Shown piece after piece: positions 11,225-23,710 of a DNA stretch of 64,000 nt (position 1 is its first letter; each line of letters starts with the position of its first letter). Position numbers and translations under genes: made by a program. Under the pieces are notes generated by a model. That model saw only the letters and a list, made by a program, of their open reading frames with translations, was not told where the DNA came from and did not search any database. The stretch is taken from contig WHSA01000490.1 of assembly GCA_012931725.1 (NCBI GenBank), positions 1-64,000 on the forward strand, in the 5' to 3' direction. The stretch comes from Litsea cubeba. Its lineage: Eukaryota; Streptophyta; Magnoliopsida; Laurales; Lauraceae.

Positions 11225-12056
11225 TGTAGAAAATAACTCATCAATATAAGGCCTAGGCCCAACTCAACTAGGCCCGTGTATAGTGTTGTATAATATCCCA
11301 CGTGTGGGCTAAGAAGCACGGACACAGACACGACATGACACGGACACGTTCGGGACACGTTAATAATTAATAATAATAATAATATATCTAATCATATACT
11401 AAAAGATACTATCATTTTAACTTTGTAATCAATTTAGCAATCAAATAAATAAAAATTCAAATATCACTGTACCAACTAACAAAATATCAATTTTTTTCTC
11501 TTTTCTTCTTCCCTTTTTTCTTTCGCTGGACGGACGAATGTTATTAGGGCAGCGGAAGGATAGCCCCTTTGCTTTTAAGTTATGACCTTTTACAAACAAC
11601 CCCCTTTTCTTTTCATTTTTACTCTAATTTTATTATTTTTTCCCAATTAGAAGTGTCCGGAACGTGTCCCAGCGTGTCTGGAACGTGTCCCCAGCGTGTC
11701 CGAATATTAAAGATAAGAAAAATAATCAAGACACTCTTTGGGCGTGTGCGACACGTGTCGGAGCGTGTCCGTGTCCGACACGTGTCGGACACCGACACTC
11801 TGGCCCCAGAGAAGTGTCCGTGCTTCCTAGCTTGTGGGACTTGGTCAAACACTGCACAACAAATTTTCAGTAGATCTTCTCCTCTTATTTCCTTGTATAG
11901 AAGATTAGGATTTATTCTTTCATTGATTCTGATTATAATTACAGCTTATGATTAGGCACAATGAGATTATAAAACAGTATGGTCGATCCTCTCTTGGATG
12001 ATCAATTCTTCCAAAACTTCTTTCTTTCTCTTCTCCAACTCTCTCAGGTTATTTCA
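11225..12056 (+). repeat. 3' LTR of Copia-a, split by a MITE
   Basis: TGTAGAAAATAACTC start, TTATTTCA end. It aligns with the minus-strand LTR at 21208-21535 (same GGCCTAGGCCCA block, GTATAGTCGAT-type block and TTATTTCA end). Without the 522-bp MITE and its extra duplication copy it is about 300 bp, matching its relatives. The end at 12056 is set by this alignment. Confidence 0.7.
11309..11830 (+). mobile_element. Non-autonomous hAT MITE, 522 bp
   Basis: Terminal inverted repeats CTAAGAAGCACGGACAC and, inverted at the right end, CTAGGAAGCACGGACAC (16 of 17 match). Flanking 8-bp duplication CGTGTGGG / CTTGTGGG (7 of 8) at 11301-11308 and 11831-11838, the size hAT transposases make. Internal sequence is AT-rich with subterminal CACGGACACG and CGTGTCGG repeats and has no coding capacity. 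The termini resemble those of the 142-bp element at 40365-40506. Confidence 0.8.
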
Positions 12057-13465
12057 ATAACCCTTATAGTCTATACCGTACAATGTGGGACCAGCGTGGG
12101 ATGTGGACTTCAGAAGGAGCTATACCTGTATCTAAGATTATACCATACAACGCCGGGCCAGGGTCAGCTGTGAGCTTAGAAAGAGCTATTCGTGTATCAA
12201 AGCTTTCTATACAATTAGGGTCCACGTTGGGATGTGAGGTTTAGGAAGGGCTTCATTAACAAAGTAAGCATAAAGGATGTAGTTCAAGGCAAGAAGTGAT
12301 TGAAGTTGGTCTGTAGGTAAGTTGCCCTTCGCAAATGGTGTCCAGTGTCCTAAAAGAGTTCTTAAATTGAATTTCAATGACCCGAGTTGGGCTGGGGTGA
12401 GGGGGCTACCCAGCTACTTATCCAAGTCATCTATTTCAATTTCCCGATCCCAAAGGGTTTTTCATTCATGAATAAGGTGGAGACTATGGTAATCCCAGTG
12501 GGGCCGCAAGAGGCTCTGAAGATGAACCCATGGGACCTGATTATGGAGGTACATACTTTTTCGTGCCATCTGATGGGCTAAAGGTTGATCACAGTTCTTT
12601 GCATTTTGTGGATCCTGTTGAAGAGATACATGTAATAACGGGTCACCGTTTTTAAGGAGTGCCAATGTGGAGGTGAACACTCAAGTCAAATAAACAAGGC
12701 AAAACCACACCACCTGAGATACTCTTCAAATCTAGCATTCTTTGGGGTCCTTTTGGACTTTTTTTTTTTTTGCGTTGGTGGGCCTGGACCGATTTTAGTT
12801 TCCTTTAGAAGTATCCAAGTTGCGGCCTTTGTGCAGGGCCTTGTCCAGCTTTTAGCAGTATATATCATATACCATATAGCATTTTTGCTTTCAATATACT
12901 AATACATTATTGCATTAAAAACAAAAGGAAGCAGCATTGAAAACAGATTTTTGAATCCTTCCACGGATGTTAGCAAGAAAAAGAAACTTCAATTGCTAAT
13001 TACATTTGACAAGACAGTTAACAAGGATCTCATAAAAAAAGAGAAAAAAAGGGACAGTTGACATGGGGTCTTCATGAAATTTTCTTTCAGCGATCCAAAA
13101 TAATTATCAATCCCATGAGCTATTCGTATCAATGGTTAAAAGTTTTTTTTTTTTTTTTTTTGTTGTGACATAAATGCCATAAAAAATGAAGGGATTAGCC
13201 AACATGAAATGATAAAATTAAAGTAGTGTTCAAGTAGTGTTCAAGTAAGACTGATCATTATTCCTCAAGTACTTAATGTTTACATAAGACTGTAGTATAA
13301 AAAAAGGTATAGAGCTACAATAGCCTACAAGGCCCACAGGCCATTGACTAAAGGCCCAAGGCCCATGCCATACCGGTAATTTATATTTATCTATCTATCA
13401 GTGGGTTTTCTTCCCCCGTACAAGCTCTTGGAGATTTCAGTTTTATTTAATTAAGTAATATCCTT
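12057..13465. other. No recognisable gene; old intergenic DNA
   Basis: About 1.4 kb with no supported gene. It holds a T-rich run (about 12761-12773), a poly-T run of about 20 (13143-13162), and a GGCCCA-rich patch at 13330-13370. Sequence near 12070-12250 has three loose repeats of a TATACC-ACAA-GGG pattern (12073, 12150, 12210). Origin unknown. Confidence 0.4.
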
Positions 13466-13469
13466 ATGC

Positions 13470-13614
13470 TTGCAAATCAAAGTAGTTTTCATGTTGGGCA
13501 GTCGACTAACGCATTTGCAGATTCCTTGGTTAAACAAGGAGTTCACAGATCTGTCCCCTCCGTAGTTTTCTCTTGTAATGTTGTTCGTTGCTTTGGTGTC
13601 ATGCTGTTGTAGAA
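13470..13614 (+). pseudogene. LINE RNase H C-terminal remnant
   Basis: One frame reads HVGQSTNAFADSLVKQG and then VHRSVPSVVF, ending at a stop near 13614. The pattern His...Asn-x-Phe-Ala-Asp-x-Leu-x-Lys-x-Gly is the C-terminal end of the RNase H domain at the 3' end of plant L1-type LINEs. Only about 45 codons survive, so the call rests on this motif alone. Confidence 0.45.
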
Positions 13615-13829
13615 TAGCTTCTTTTGCAGCTGATTGTGTAGCGCTGTATTGGTTTCTCTTTTTAATGGAATCTTTTGGTTATCGATAATAATAAAATATA
13701 TTCATCGGTTTCATAGGATCAGATTGTATGATTTAATCCTTAGATTATATATGGATAGTTTCATTCATAAGATATGAATAAATTCCCTCTTTTCATCTGA
13801 TTCCACTCTTTTTCTTTTAATTTTCGGAA

Positions 13830-15100
13830 AAGAAGAGCTCACATTCCAAGTGTCTCCCTCTAAAGATGCGGTTCTATCTTCTCCAGAGGGTTGGGTCTTT
13901 GAAAATAGCTGAAACTTTTATTGTTTTAGTCTTACTCTTCTTCTCCAAGCATTTGACTTTAGATGTTTCATCCGTCCCTGCGACTTGTTTTATAGATACT
14001 GACGCCATTTCTTTAGAAGATTTGCCACTGGTATCAGGGGTTATCAATCAGGTTTACCTTTTTACTATCAAGACTATATCATCTACTCTATTTTCTTTTA
14101 TCATCATTCAGAGCTCTCTTTTACTGTTTTAGTTCCTAAATATCCCTCATTGAGCAGCTGAATTCTATGTTCTCATCTATATTATTCTCCTTTGCTTCTG
14201 ACCAAGAAGGGTGTTTAGTCAAAACTCCCAGGGGAGGAACCGGGTGGCGGGGGTGGCCACGGCCCCTCTACAAATTTCAGGAAACCCCTTGGTATTTTTA
14301 GAAAATTTATACTTTCTGCACAAGGAATATTTTTTGGTTCCACCACTGGTAACTCCATTGCTGGCACCTTGTCACCGTCACTATCTTCTTCTTCTTCTGA
14401 GAATGTATGTGGAAGGGAAGTAATAGATACAGCGATCACTGCTACTCTCTATTTCTGTTTAAGTCCCCTAAGAACTTCAATAACATTTTGAATTTCATTT
14501 CATTCTCGAAATAAGGTGAAACTCTTAACACAAGACTTTGTGTCGCGCAAAACAGCAGAAAAGAAATCTGTTTCATATATACTCTCTCTTCTTCAAACAC
14601 TACTGGTTGGGGAGTAACTTGCTGCTGATGATGAAGATGATAATTTGTTCTAACATCTCTAGAGAGTCACTTCTAAGCGTTTCACGCTATTTTGGTAAGT
14701 CCAAGAATGACATGAAACGAAAAGTTCTCAAAGAAGTTGGGGAATCAAAACAAGTAAAAGCTCAAAGAGTATTAGTAGGAGCGGCAGTATCCGTCCAGCA
14801 CCACTCAATTACATCCTCAAAAGAACAAGAAGATAGAGATAAAGACAATGTACTGACAAAGAAGTCACTAGCCCTCGGAAAAAAGCAAATGAGGACTAGA
14901 TGGATGAAGATAGTTTAGTTGTTGCACGAGATATACAGAACAAAAACAACAAAAGAGAGCTCTGACGGAGTCTTCATCTATTTCAATTTCAGAGAATCAA
15001 CAAAAGAAAATAGAGCAAATGATAAAGTGCTAACAACAGAGACCTAAAGGGCAAACTTGACAAATAAATTCTTTGACAGTAGTAACAAAGCTTATGAGAA
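13830..15100 (+). pseudogene. Gene-like segment of unknown function, paralogous to 41640-42217
   Basis: 13841-14230 aligns end to end, with many differences, to 41640-42060. Shared readings include LEDLPLVSG / LEDLSLLPG and FSSILFSFASDQEG / SSSILFSFASVQEG. Downstream (14510-15020) a frame with several stops reads QDFVSRKTAEKKSVSYILSL, LNYILKRTRR and VVARDIQNKNNKREL, which looks like decayed coding sequence. I do not recognise the protein. It may be a degraded host gene or an uncharacterised repeat. Confidence 0.3.
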
Positions 15101-15681
15101 AATGGTGATGCAGTCCGATCCAAAACCAGGATCCGCAGGCCCTGATAGACCCACTTGATGGGGTCCACATGATCTCTAATTTTGAGATCCCTATCATTAG
15201 TTTAGATAGCCTCTAAATTAGTAAAGTCGCTTAATATATTTGCTTCCTAAATCCTATTTTGATTAAGATTAGAGAGATTCTTATTTTAGAATGTCTTGAT
15301 TATTTAGAACAATGCTATTCTATATACAGAGAAGCCCTTCATTGTAAGGTTATGCTTTACTCAATTAATTCAAGTTATCTTGAGTTTCTCTCTTGTGTTA
15401 TGGTTTGTGCTGTGCCTTAGGGCTAGAATCCTCTTGGATTCAATCAATCTCTTGGAGATTGGTCTACACTTTCCGATCAAGATCCGGGGCTGCGCCAAAT
15501 GGCTTGGACTATTGGACATCCAAAAAACAATTGATAGATAAATCAACTGAACTCAAGTGCTGCAACAAGAAGAAAACGACAGTAAGATGGTAGAAGTTTT
15601 ACCCAGAAAGAGTCGTTTTTCGCTTCCTCCAAGTATCAACACCTTAGGAAGAAGATAAAAGTGTATATCCAGAGGGAGAAA
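15101..15681 (+). other. LTR-like sequence, unassigned
   Basis: Gene-free. 15170-15480 has the composition of a plant LTR leader (TATATACAGAGAAG near 15332, TTGAGTTTCTCTC near 15380, then repeated TCTTGGA-TT-AATC), followed by GATCAAGATCCGGGGCTGCG. No primer site or second copy is visible, so it may be an old solo LTR. It ends where the Gypsy LTR begins at 15682. Confidence 0.25.
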
Positions 15682-16646
15682 TGTCACGACCCAAATTCTG
15701 GGGCCCTGTCGATTCCGGATCATGATTATTTAGCAATATACACCACACATTCATCAAATAATTTCCACAAGGAATCAGGCATTTAGATCAAACTATAATT
15801 TCAATTAACTTATAAAAGTCAAATGACATCCATAATCACTAAATAAGCAAATTCCATATTCCGACTCATAACAAAGATGTCCTAAAACATTTAAATAAAA
15901 TTCCCTAAACAAGGGCTAATCCCCTTATCAACTAATTTAACTTTTCTCGTTCTCTCCTGTCAGCCACGCATGCCGAAATCTACGTGCTGAACATCGTTCT
16001 GCTCTGTCCCACCCGCAACGTGATTACCTGAAGGACAACACAACATCAGTATTACTGGTGAATGAATTTTCCTAATTATCAAACAACATAGAACATAATA
16101 TCATATAATAAACAAATCTGAACTAATAGATCAATTACCATTAAAAGTACATCCATTTACATATTCGTGCATGCCACGCCCCCAAAAGTGAAATCGGGAT
16201 TATGCGCAAGATTACGGCCAATTAAACTTTTCCAACATTAATCAAATGTAGCATGGCCCCAATCATGTCCCATAGGATCGAAGTCCGCGGTGAGGTATAA
16301 ATATTTCCTCGGCAAAACACAGTGGAACATCATAATAAACAAATGGTACAATATAACATTTCAGAGTATGCATATCTTTCTTTTCTATAGTTGAAGTTTA
16401 GCAAAAGAATAACAAAACTATATTAATTAATGACTTCTATCAATACCTAAGTCAAAAGAGAATAAATACGAACTAACCAAGGTATGAAGGCACTCGTGTG
16501 CTGGTCACGACGACAATACCGTCGACACACAACTCGTACTCACCATCAGGCTAAACTGCCTAAAGTAACGCCTCCACTTTCCTAAAGGTAAATGTACTCA
16601 GTACCTATGCACCAAGAGTAGCATCAGACACAACGGTCGGCAGGCA

Positions 16647-16665
16647 GATATATATATATATATAA
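16647..16665. repeat. (TA)n microsatellite
   Basis: About nine TA units inside the solo LTR. Confidence 0.8.
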
Positions 16666-17739
16666 AACATCAAGATATGCAATACGAATGAGAGTAGACA
16701 ATAGACAAGATCATATGAAATGCATAGCATTCTGATCGTAAGAAATGCATAGCATTCAAATCATAATCAATCTAACATAAACATCTAGCAAGATAGGTGG
16801 TCCACATATGCTAATTACCACGGGATAGTGTCATTGCCCTCCCATACTCACATTTAGTTGTGGTGGAGATATCAAGAGGCACAGGATATACTCGGTAAAC
16901 AAGAGGCACGGATTAAAACCGGCAACAAGCAAGATGGATACCGAGAGGCCATTAGTCATCAATATCAAGTATGCAAGATTGTATCCAATGGTGTACATCC
17001 ATCAAAAATGTAAAAAGTCGTACTGCACAGACGTTCATCAAGGTCCTAACAAAGATGGTGCCCCATCTGTGTTGGGCGATATACAGCTGAGTGGTGCCTG
17101 ACACAAGATTCCTTGACAAACAATAGTGAGGGACTAGGCTTTCTTGCGTGAACACGATTCATTAACAATTGAGAGACTACTTTTCATCATCAAATCAAGA
17201 CCAAGACAAGACAAGCAAGCTTCTTCAATATCAATATAATAAGTAGTCATCATCAAGCTTTTACGATTAAAGCCACCTAGCCTCTTAACACTTCCATCAA
17301 TCATCAAGACAAGCGGAACATCAAAGGAGATCCTAAGTTCATCATCTAGGTTCATCAAGTGATCCCAAAGCAAAACAAAGTAAACGAAGCTAGAGAACAT
17401 GTACATAGCATGTAGATAAGTACCAAACGGTACAATTCAGAATCAGAAGTGATAAACAATCAAATCCTAGGTACAATGTTAAACCCGAGGTATCGTACAA
17501 CCATACTCAGTCAACGAAAGGAATAGGGTTCCCGATACCCAAACGAACAATCTTCGTGCATAGATATAAAGGAGGGGCATCCCATTGTCCCGTACCGTTC
17601 AAGATTGAGATAGATTGTAACCCAATACAACCGGATTAACCGTGAAAGACGTCGGCTCAAAACATCCTCACATAGAGTCAAATGAGTCCAAAAAAAGTAG
17701 CCGATGTTCCACCTAAGTCCAACAGGGGCCAGTACCAAT

Positions 17740-17845
17740 TCCCATGTTTTGTTTGCTTCAAGAGCAAGCAACTCCTCATTCATAACATCCTGCCAGTATG
17801 CAATCTTTGAAGCCTGTGAATAAGAGGTGGGAATAGGAGCACTAT
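17740..17845 (-). pseudogene. Start of Copia-b reverse transcriptase
   Basis: Reads ASKIAYWQDVMNEELLALEA then NKTWELV in one frame, the canonical opening of Copia RT, and is cut off at about 17718. Confidence 0.7.
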
Positions 17846-17846
17846 C

Positions 17847-18710
17847 CTAAGAAGTGAAAAGAGCGGGAAAGCCATATCTGTCAGGAGCAACAGAAGGACG
17901 ACTAGAGCGTCGCAAGGGTATGACACTATCAGTGGAGGAAGTATTAATACCTGAGGGTGTAGGAGGCAGTATTAGGAGAGGATCAGGGGAAGGAGGCCCC
18001 ACAGGAGGAATCGTGTTACGCCGGACATAGACATTGGTAATAGGTCGTGGTGGAAAAGTAGTCGCAGGAAATTGTGGCAGATAAGATACAGCAACAGGAT
18101 GAGTATCCAAACGCAAAGAAAAGAAAGAAATGTGTTCCAAGAAGATCACATTACGAGAGATTCGCTTGCGTTTCTCGAATTGGTCATAACATAGAAATCC
18201 CTTGTGTTCAGTACTGTAACCTAGGAAGAGACATTTGGCAGCCTGAGGTGACAACTTAGTGCGCTCTGTAGGTGGGAGATGGACAAAGCATAAACAACCA
18301 AAAACACGCAAGTGAGAATATGAAGGAGTATTACCAAAGAGAGCTTCATATGGAGTAGTCTTTCCTAGAATGGAGCTAGGATGACGATTGAGGAGATACA
18401 CAGCAGTCTGGGCAGCATCACACCAAAATTTGGGAGGAACTAAGGATTCAAGTAGAAGAGTACGAACAGTTTCAAGAATATGCATGTTCTTCCTCTCCGC
18501 AACCCCATTTTGCTGTAGAGTATGTGGGCAGGATTTTTGGTGAAGAATGCCTTTATTAGAAAGGAAGACAGAAAAATCATGTGACATGTATTCTCCACCA
18601 GAGTCAGACCTAAGAATTTTTATATCCTTTTGAAATTGTTTGTGAACCATATTATAAAACTTTTGGAAAAGAGGAAAGACTTCAGATTTGAAGCGCATGA
18701 AATAAATCAA
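17847..18710 (-). pseudogene. Copia-b integrase core and C-terminal part
   Basis: 287 codons on the minus strand. LRSDSGGEYMSHDFSVF carries the second catalytic Asp, QQNGVAERKNMHILETVRTL the catalytic Glu. SHLRVFGCLCFVHLPPTERTKL and CLFLGYSTEHKGFLCYD are the C-terminal integrase blocks. A proline-rich linker toward RT follows. It overlaps the preceding frame by 4 bases, so one frameshift separates it from the integrase start. Confidence 0.85.
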
Positions 18711-19561
18711 GTGAATCGAGAATGATCATCAATAAAGGTTACATAATACTTAAACCCTGTCCTACTCAATGTGGGTGCAATCCCCCAAACATCAGTGTGA
18801 ATGATATCAAAAGATGCTAACGCACGAGAACGATGAATGAGAAATGGCAAAATATGATTCTTACTCAAACAACACGTTGCACACTTTGATTGAAGAAAAA
18901 AGGACATCGGTTTATTATCAATAGTGGGTTCTAGACAACCAGTTTTAAACAAGGAAAGTAAATAAGCATTGTTTACATGACCAAGACGACTATGCCAAAT
19001 AGTCCACAATTTATTGAAATTAGGAGAAGAAGAAGAAAATAGGGAATAATGTCCAATGTCCAGCAGAAACAGTCGACCATGTTTACTCCTCGTCACGATC
19101 ACCTTCCCAGTTTGCCGCTCCTGTATGACACAACCAGTGGAAGAAAAGTTAATATGGTACCCATCATCAACAAGTTGTCCGACAGAAAGTAAATTGGCTG
19201 ATAATTTGGGAACAAAGTAGACATTGGAAAGATGGAGGGACAGGCCAGAGACACTAGATAAAGTAATGGTACCAATTCCAGAAATGAGTAATTGGTCTCC
19301 ATTAGCAGTGGTTATTTTGTCTTTGCCAAGGTAAGGGTGAGAGGCTGTAAAGCTACTTTCCACAGAAGTCATGTGGTTTGATGCTCCTGAATCTAGAAAC
19401 CAGGTAGATGGAGTAATGGAGGAAGACCGAGAGATTAAAGCATAAAAACCAGGAAATGCTAAAGGAGAATGAGTTTGATACCGACCACCATTAAAACCCA
19501 TGGAAGCATATGCGGAGGTCACCATGTTATGAATCAGTTCTTGAATCTGGGCTGGAGTCAT
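18707..19561 (-). pseudogene. Copia-b protease and integrase N-terminal part
   Basis: WFLDSGASNHMTSVESSF holds the protease Asp-Ser-Gly. WHSRLGHVNNAYLLSL and CATCCLSKNHILPF form the His2Cys2 zinc site of integrase. FDIIHTDVWGIAPTLS holds the first catalytic Asp. The frame runs 284 codons without a stop, then shifts into 17847-18710. Confidence 0.85.
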
Positions 19562-19836
19562 GGAGATAGCCCCTGAAGAAGTGCTTCCCGTGTCAGAGGT
19601 GCTTGAACTTGGAATGCAGCCAAAGCATTTTGTCTGGGCACGGTGGAAGGATTTTGCTTCTGCTGGGGTCCATTCTTTCTCTGTAAGTTACGACAGTCAT
19701 CAATAAGATGACCAGAGCGTTTGCAATATCTGCAAATCAATTTCTTTCGACAGTTCTTGGCCAGATGACCGAAGCCATTACACTCATAGCATTGAGTAGG
19801 CTTCTGATTGGGGGCTGCTAGAAGAGCAGACTCAAT
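19558..19836 (-). pseudogene. Copia-b Gag CCHC knuckles
   Basis: Two CX2CX4HX4C knuckles: CYECNGFGHLAKNC (about 19800-19760) and CRYCKRSGHLIDDC (about 19735-19690), the RNA-binding nucleocapsid part of Gag. It follows an in-frame TAG that ends the capsid frame at 19837. Confidence 0.8.
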
Positions 19837-20490
19837 CTAAAGAGAAGCTAGGGAGGCCGGTGGTTCTCCAAGAATGGTACGCTGAGAGTTGAGGCGAAGT
19901 TTTTCTCGAAGAACTTCTTGGAAGCATGTGTCCAGGTTTGTTGTTACTTCTCTATTCATGAGAGCCGACCGAACAGATTCGAATTCAGGTCTGAGATTCA
20001 TAAGGAACTGGCTGATGTGGGTTTTCTCCTGTAATTTAAGAGCCTCAGATAGAAACCCAGCAGACACTGACTGAATTATCGTAGCATCCCTCTCAATCCA
20101 TAAGGTGAGAAATCCATTGAAGTACGCTTGCACAGATTTATCGCCTTGACTGAAGTTTGCAATTTCACTATCGAGTTGAAATTTGCGAGCTTTGTTTGTT
20201 TGATGATAAACATTCTTGAGATGACTCCACATATCAGAGGTAGTAGTATATGCTTGAAGAGCAATTGCAAGAGAAGGGTCAATGGAGTTAAGAATCCAAG
20301 TGATGACCTTAGCATTTTCTTTAGACCAGGTGGCTAAAGCTTTTGTGTCAGTAGTCGTAGTAGATTTAGGTATCGAACCATCAAGATAACCAAACAATCC
20401 TTGACCTTCTACAAAATTCTTCAAATGAAACGACCAAGCCATATAATTATTCCCATTGAATTTAACAGGAATAACATCATACTTGTCCAT
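19837..20490 (-). pseudogene. Copia-b gag capsid, ended by a nonsense codon
   Basis: ATG at 20490 opens MDKYDVIPVKFNGNNYMAWS, then a capsid helix bundle including YHQTNKARKFQLDSEIANF and LRPEFESVRSALMNREV. The frame closes with TAG at SLASL, where the sister copy also has a stop, so the stop may be old in this family or the codon may be CAG mutated by transition. Capsid of about 217 aa. Confidence 0.8.
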
Positions 20491-21195
20491 AGTACAGAGC
20501 AACAAATAGTAAGCAAGGATAACAAACAAACACAGTAACAGAACATCAACGATGCACACAGTCAGTAGCAACAGTACCAAAGAAAAAAATAGACAGCCAA
20601 GCAGCAGATGTGATGAAGTCTGCTAATACAGCAAGAAAAGCTGCGTTAATCTGTTGGAACCTTGTTAGAAGGCTGCTGAAATAGTAGAGGTGTCTGATGA
20701 GCAATCCAGCAGCAGACAGCACAAATAGGGCCAAAAATGCACCCAGGCGACCTTGAATGTGGAGGCAGAAGCTGTGCGTGGGCCCCACAAAATGATCTAA
20801 ACACAGATCAGGTAGGAATTTCTGGAAGGAGTCCAAAAGTTCTTCCTCTAGTCCAAGTGTGATGAGGATTGGAAACAGATCCACAAATCTGGACGGCTGT
20901 GATGAAATCTATCTGATGTAGAAATATCAAAATCGAATAAGGAAGAATGGGATAAAACTGACCTCAAATGGTGAGAAAGAAATCCATAAAAATCCTTAAA
21001 AACATCCTGAAGAATGGTCGATCACAACTGTGGAGGTCTCTTGGAGATAAGAAGGTGATCTGTGGTGGGCCACTGTTGATCAGTGACACTAACACAGAGG
21101 TTTTTCACGTCAGGAAGAAGATCCACGCCAGAGAGATTCAGTGGATCAATGAGAGAAGATAGATCAATGAGAGAGGATGATTGATCATAACCTTC

Positions 21196-21207
21196 GCTCT
21201 GATACCA
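21196..21207 (-). other. Primer binding site of Copia-b (tRNA-iMet)
   Basis: Minus strand reads TGGTATCAGAGC directly after the LTR end. Confidence 0.9.
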
Positions 21208-21535
21208 TGAAATAATCTGTGATGAGATTATAGGAAGAAGATGAAGACAATATTGGGAGAAAAACTCGATAATCAATGGATCATCGACTATACAGTTATA
21301 TATTGAATTGTTACCTTAATCAAGGCAATAAATAAGAGAAGATTACAATTAGAATAAATGAAAGATTAGAGAGAATCAATCTTAACTAATCCTAGTCTAT
21401 ACAAGGAAAGTATAAAGACAGAATCAGCTTTTACAGGGATTAGAGATTTGACAAAACCCTACGGAGATAGGTTTTAATGGGCCTCAGTTGGGCTGGGCCT
21501 AGGGCCTGTTAGCATAAGCCTTGTTATCTTCTACA
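21208..21535 (-). repeat. 5' LTR of Copia-b
   Basis: 328 bp, minus strand TGTAGAAGATAACAAGG to CAGATTATTTCA. Aligns with the LTRs of Copia-a and, more loosely, Copia-c. Confidence 0.85.
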
Positions 21536-23710
21536 TAAATATCTACTTGTCTTTGGTTGAAAATGCCCAAATCCACAAATCCTAGCTCCATAGCCCAACA
21601 AACCAAACCTAAGGGATAATAGCAAATAAAACTAAAAGAATGGAAAGCTCTAAGCTATCTTAACACAACTCCACACCCAAAGCACATAAACCAAACCTAG
21701 GGGAAGGGAAGCTTACCAAACAGATGGGTGGATGGAGTGGTGGCTTGCAAATTGGAGATGAGATGTTCGCGGGGTCCACGCGAAGATGATGGCCAAGATC
21801 GGAGGTTGGGCTGCCTTTACAGTCCATTCCAGCAAGGTGGGTGAGATAGTGAAAGAATGAGAATGAGAGATGAAATTGAGATGGGGAGCTTGTGGGGCCC
21901 ACTTGATTGGTGGCCCACTAAATTGGTGGTGATGGAGGGGTCTCGGTGGTCCATTGGATGCAAGAAGGAGAAGACAAAATGGAAGAAAGAAAGAATGGAG
22001 CAAGAAAGAGAGAGAACAGAGAGAGAGTGGAATGGGTGAGTGGGGAAGTCAATCACGTTGACAGCAAGGGGGTGCTCAGTCACGTTGGAAGGGAGTGAGA
22101 AAACAGGGAAAGAAAGAGAGGAATAGGGAAGGGAAAATGGGGCAAACAAAGAGATGGGTTGGGAGGTTTTCGCCAGAGATGATGGTGGCCGGCGGTGATG
22201 GTGCAGTGGTGGTCGCGGACGGCGACAGTGACGGTGCCTGGACAGTGGGTAGCAAGGTTTGGGTGAGGGAGAAATGAGTGATGGGAGATGAGATGAGAGA
22301 GTGGAGAAGAGGGGAGAAGGAGAGCTTGGTGGTGGTGATCGCCAGAGATGGGGGAGCTTGGCGACGGCGAGGCAGCATGGAGCTTGGAAGAGGGAGTGGA
22401 GAACGAGAGAGATGAGAGAAAGCGGGGCTACTGTGTTGTGGAATGAGAAGAGGGGGGGTGGTCATGTGACCTAAAAGAAGGAATGGGGAAAGTGAGATGA
22501 GATGGGGGTGATACACGTGGATTAAGGTGGGGATAGGGAATATGATGGGAGTGAGGTGGGGTTCACATGGGATAAAGATGGGACGGGGTTTGCCTTTTGG
22601 GAAATCAATAGAATAAGCTTAGGTGGGTTCGGGTCAGGCCAGGTTTTGGGTCGGGTTCGAGGGTCCGGATCAGGATGCAACAGAAGGACAAGGTCCAGGA
22701 AATTAGGTAGTCTCCCCGATGGTGCCAAAATCTTGAAAAGCGGGAAATACTAAAAAGCCCTCGGAACTTTCCGGAAATAGCGACACACACCCCTATTGTA
22801 CCCAAACGGGCTCAGATCTCAACCCAACTTCGCACGCGCGATCGTTATGATTAATCAGACCTGTTTGGCTTATAAACGAGCTTAATTAACTAAAAGCACA
22901 ATTAACTAAGCTAATTACAACCTTGGAAATCCAGGATGTTACAATGCCCATGCACATTACAACGCCACCAAGGCTTATCGTATACATGTATACCAGCCAC
23001 CATGGCCCTGTCTCTTCGTTCACGTCCACCAAGGACCAGCCGCTATAACGGCCACTATGGCCAGAAGCCATCAATCATCAGGACACAAGTCCAACATCCC
23101 AACACTGGAATCAAATGCACAATCTCATAATCACATAGCAACCACAATTCAGTATCATTAAGAATTTACACAATCAGTAGTAACCAGCCCCATACAAGTC
23201 CTTATCAGATTAGTGCCCTGCTTCTGATCATAACATTTATTAATAGCTGTAGGGGTGGCCCACTCTTTATCACAAGTTGAATATTACACAGCATCACATC
23301 AAACTTCATTACAACAGTCCACATAATTATAATTCACATAAGGCCTTGATTAATCTAATTAGAAAGATTAGATTTCAACCACATATAAAGTCCAGAGTTA
23401 TCCTCCTTCATAGATTCCATTATGGCCACATATACATACCCAGAACTTAGAAAAGACAAGTGTTTCATGCCTGATATACCTTGATGAAAATCCGGTGGAT
23501 CCCACTTGGCTAGTCCAAGATCAGACTTGATGTCTGTGGTCGCCCAAGGCTGAAGTATCATATCAATGGATCTGATTCATTTTCAGACCATTCTCTGGGG
23601 CCCACAGCTCCAAAACAGATTTCTAAAATATCCACAAGAAGTCACGCCTGGGTTATTTGCATCCACTGGACAGTGGGTCTCACTGTTCCAATCATGGTTC
23701 AAAATCTCGG

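Larger units (their letters stand above)
9720..12056 (+). mobile_element. Copia-a, 3' half (RT, RNase H, 3' LTR)
   Basis: Starts abruptly inside the reverse transcriptase, at the point where hAT-A ends, so the 5' half is expected to the left of hAT-A and outside the window. Closely related to the copies at 17718-21535 and 35083-39386. The polypurine tract TTTGAGGGGGAG (11213-11224) and the LTR 11225-12056 follow the coding part. Confidence 0.8.
17718..21535 (-). mobile_element. Copia-b, 5' half (LTR, gag, protease, integrase)
   Basis: Minus strand: LTR 21208-21535, primer site 21196-21207, gag, CCHC, protease and integrase, then the first codons of RT (NEELLALEANKTWELV) up to about 17718, where similarity to Copia-a stops and LTR sequence of the second Gypsy family resumes. 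The 3' half and right LTR are missing, so no target duplication can be found. Deletion after insertion is the simplest explanation. Confidence 0.8.
16172..22943 (-). repeat. Solo LTR of a second Gypsy-type family, split by Copia-b
   Basis: On the minus strand it starts TGTAACATCCTGGATTTCC (22943 leftward) and ends GGGGGCGTGGCA (16172), the usual form of large plant Gypsy LTRs. ATGCC stands at 16171-16175 and 22944-22948, a likely 5-bp duplication that overlaps the left terminus, so the boundary is uncertain by a few bases. Without Copia-b it is about 2.9 kb. No coding; the right part (21650-22740) is purine-rich with GATGGTGG-type repeats. Inserted in the inverted Gypsy LTR. Confidence 0.55.

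Noticed and set aside
11640..11830. CGTGTCC/GGACACG repeats as a CRISPR-like or satellite array
   Set aside because: They are the subterminal repeats of the 522-bp MITE with inverted ends and target duplication.
22076..22516. 146-codon Pro/Ser/Leu-rich minus-strand frame
   Set aside because: Lies in purine-biased LTR sequence; open because of composition, no domain.
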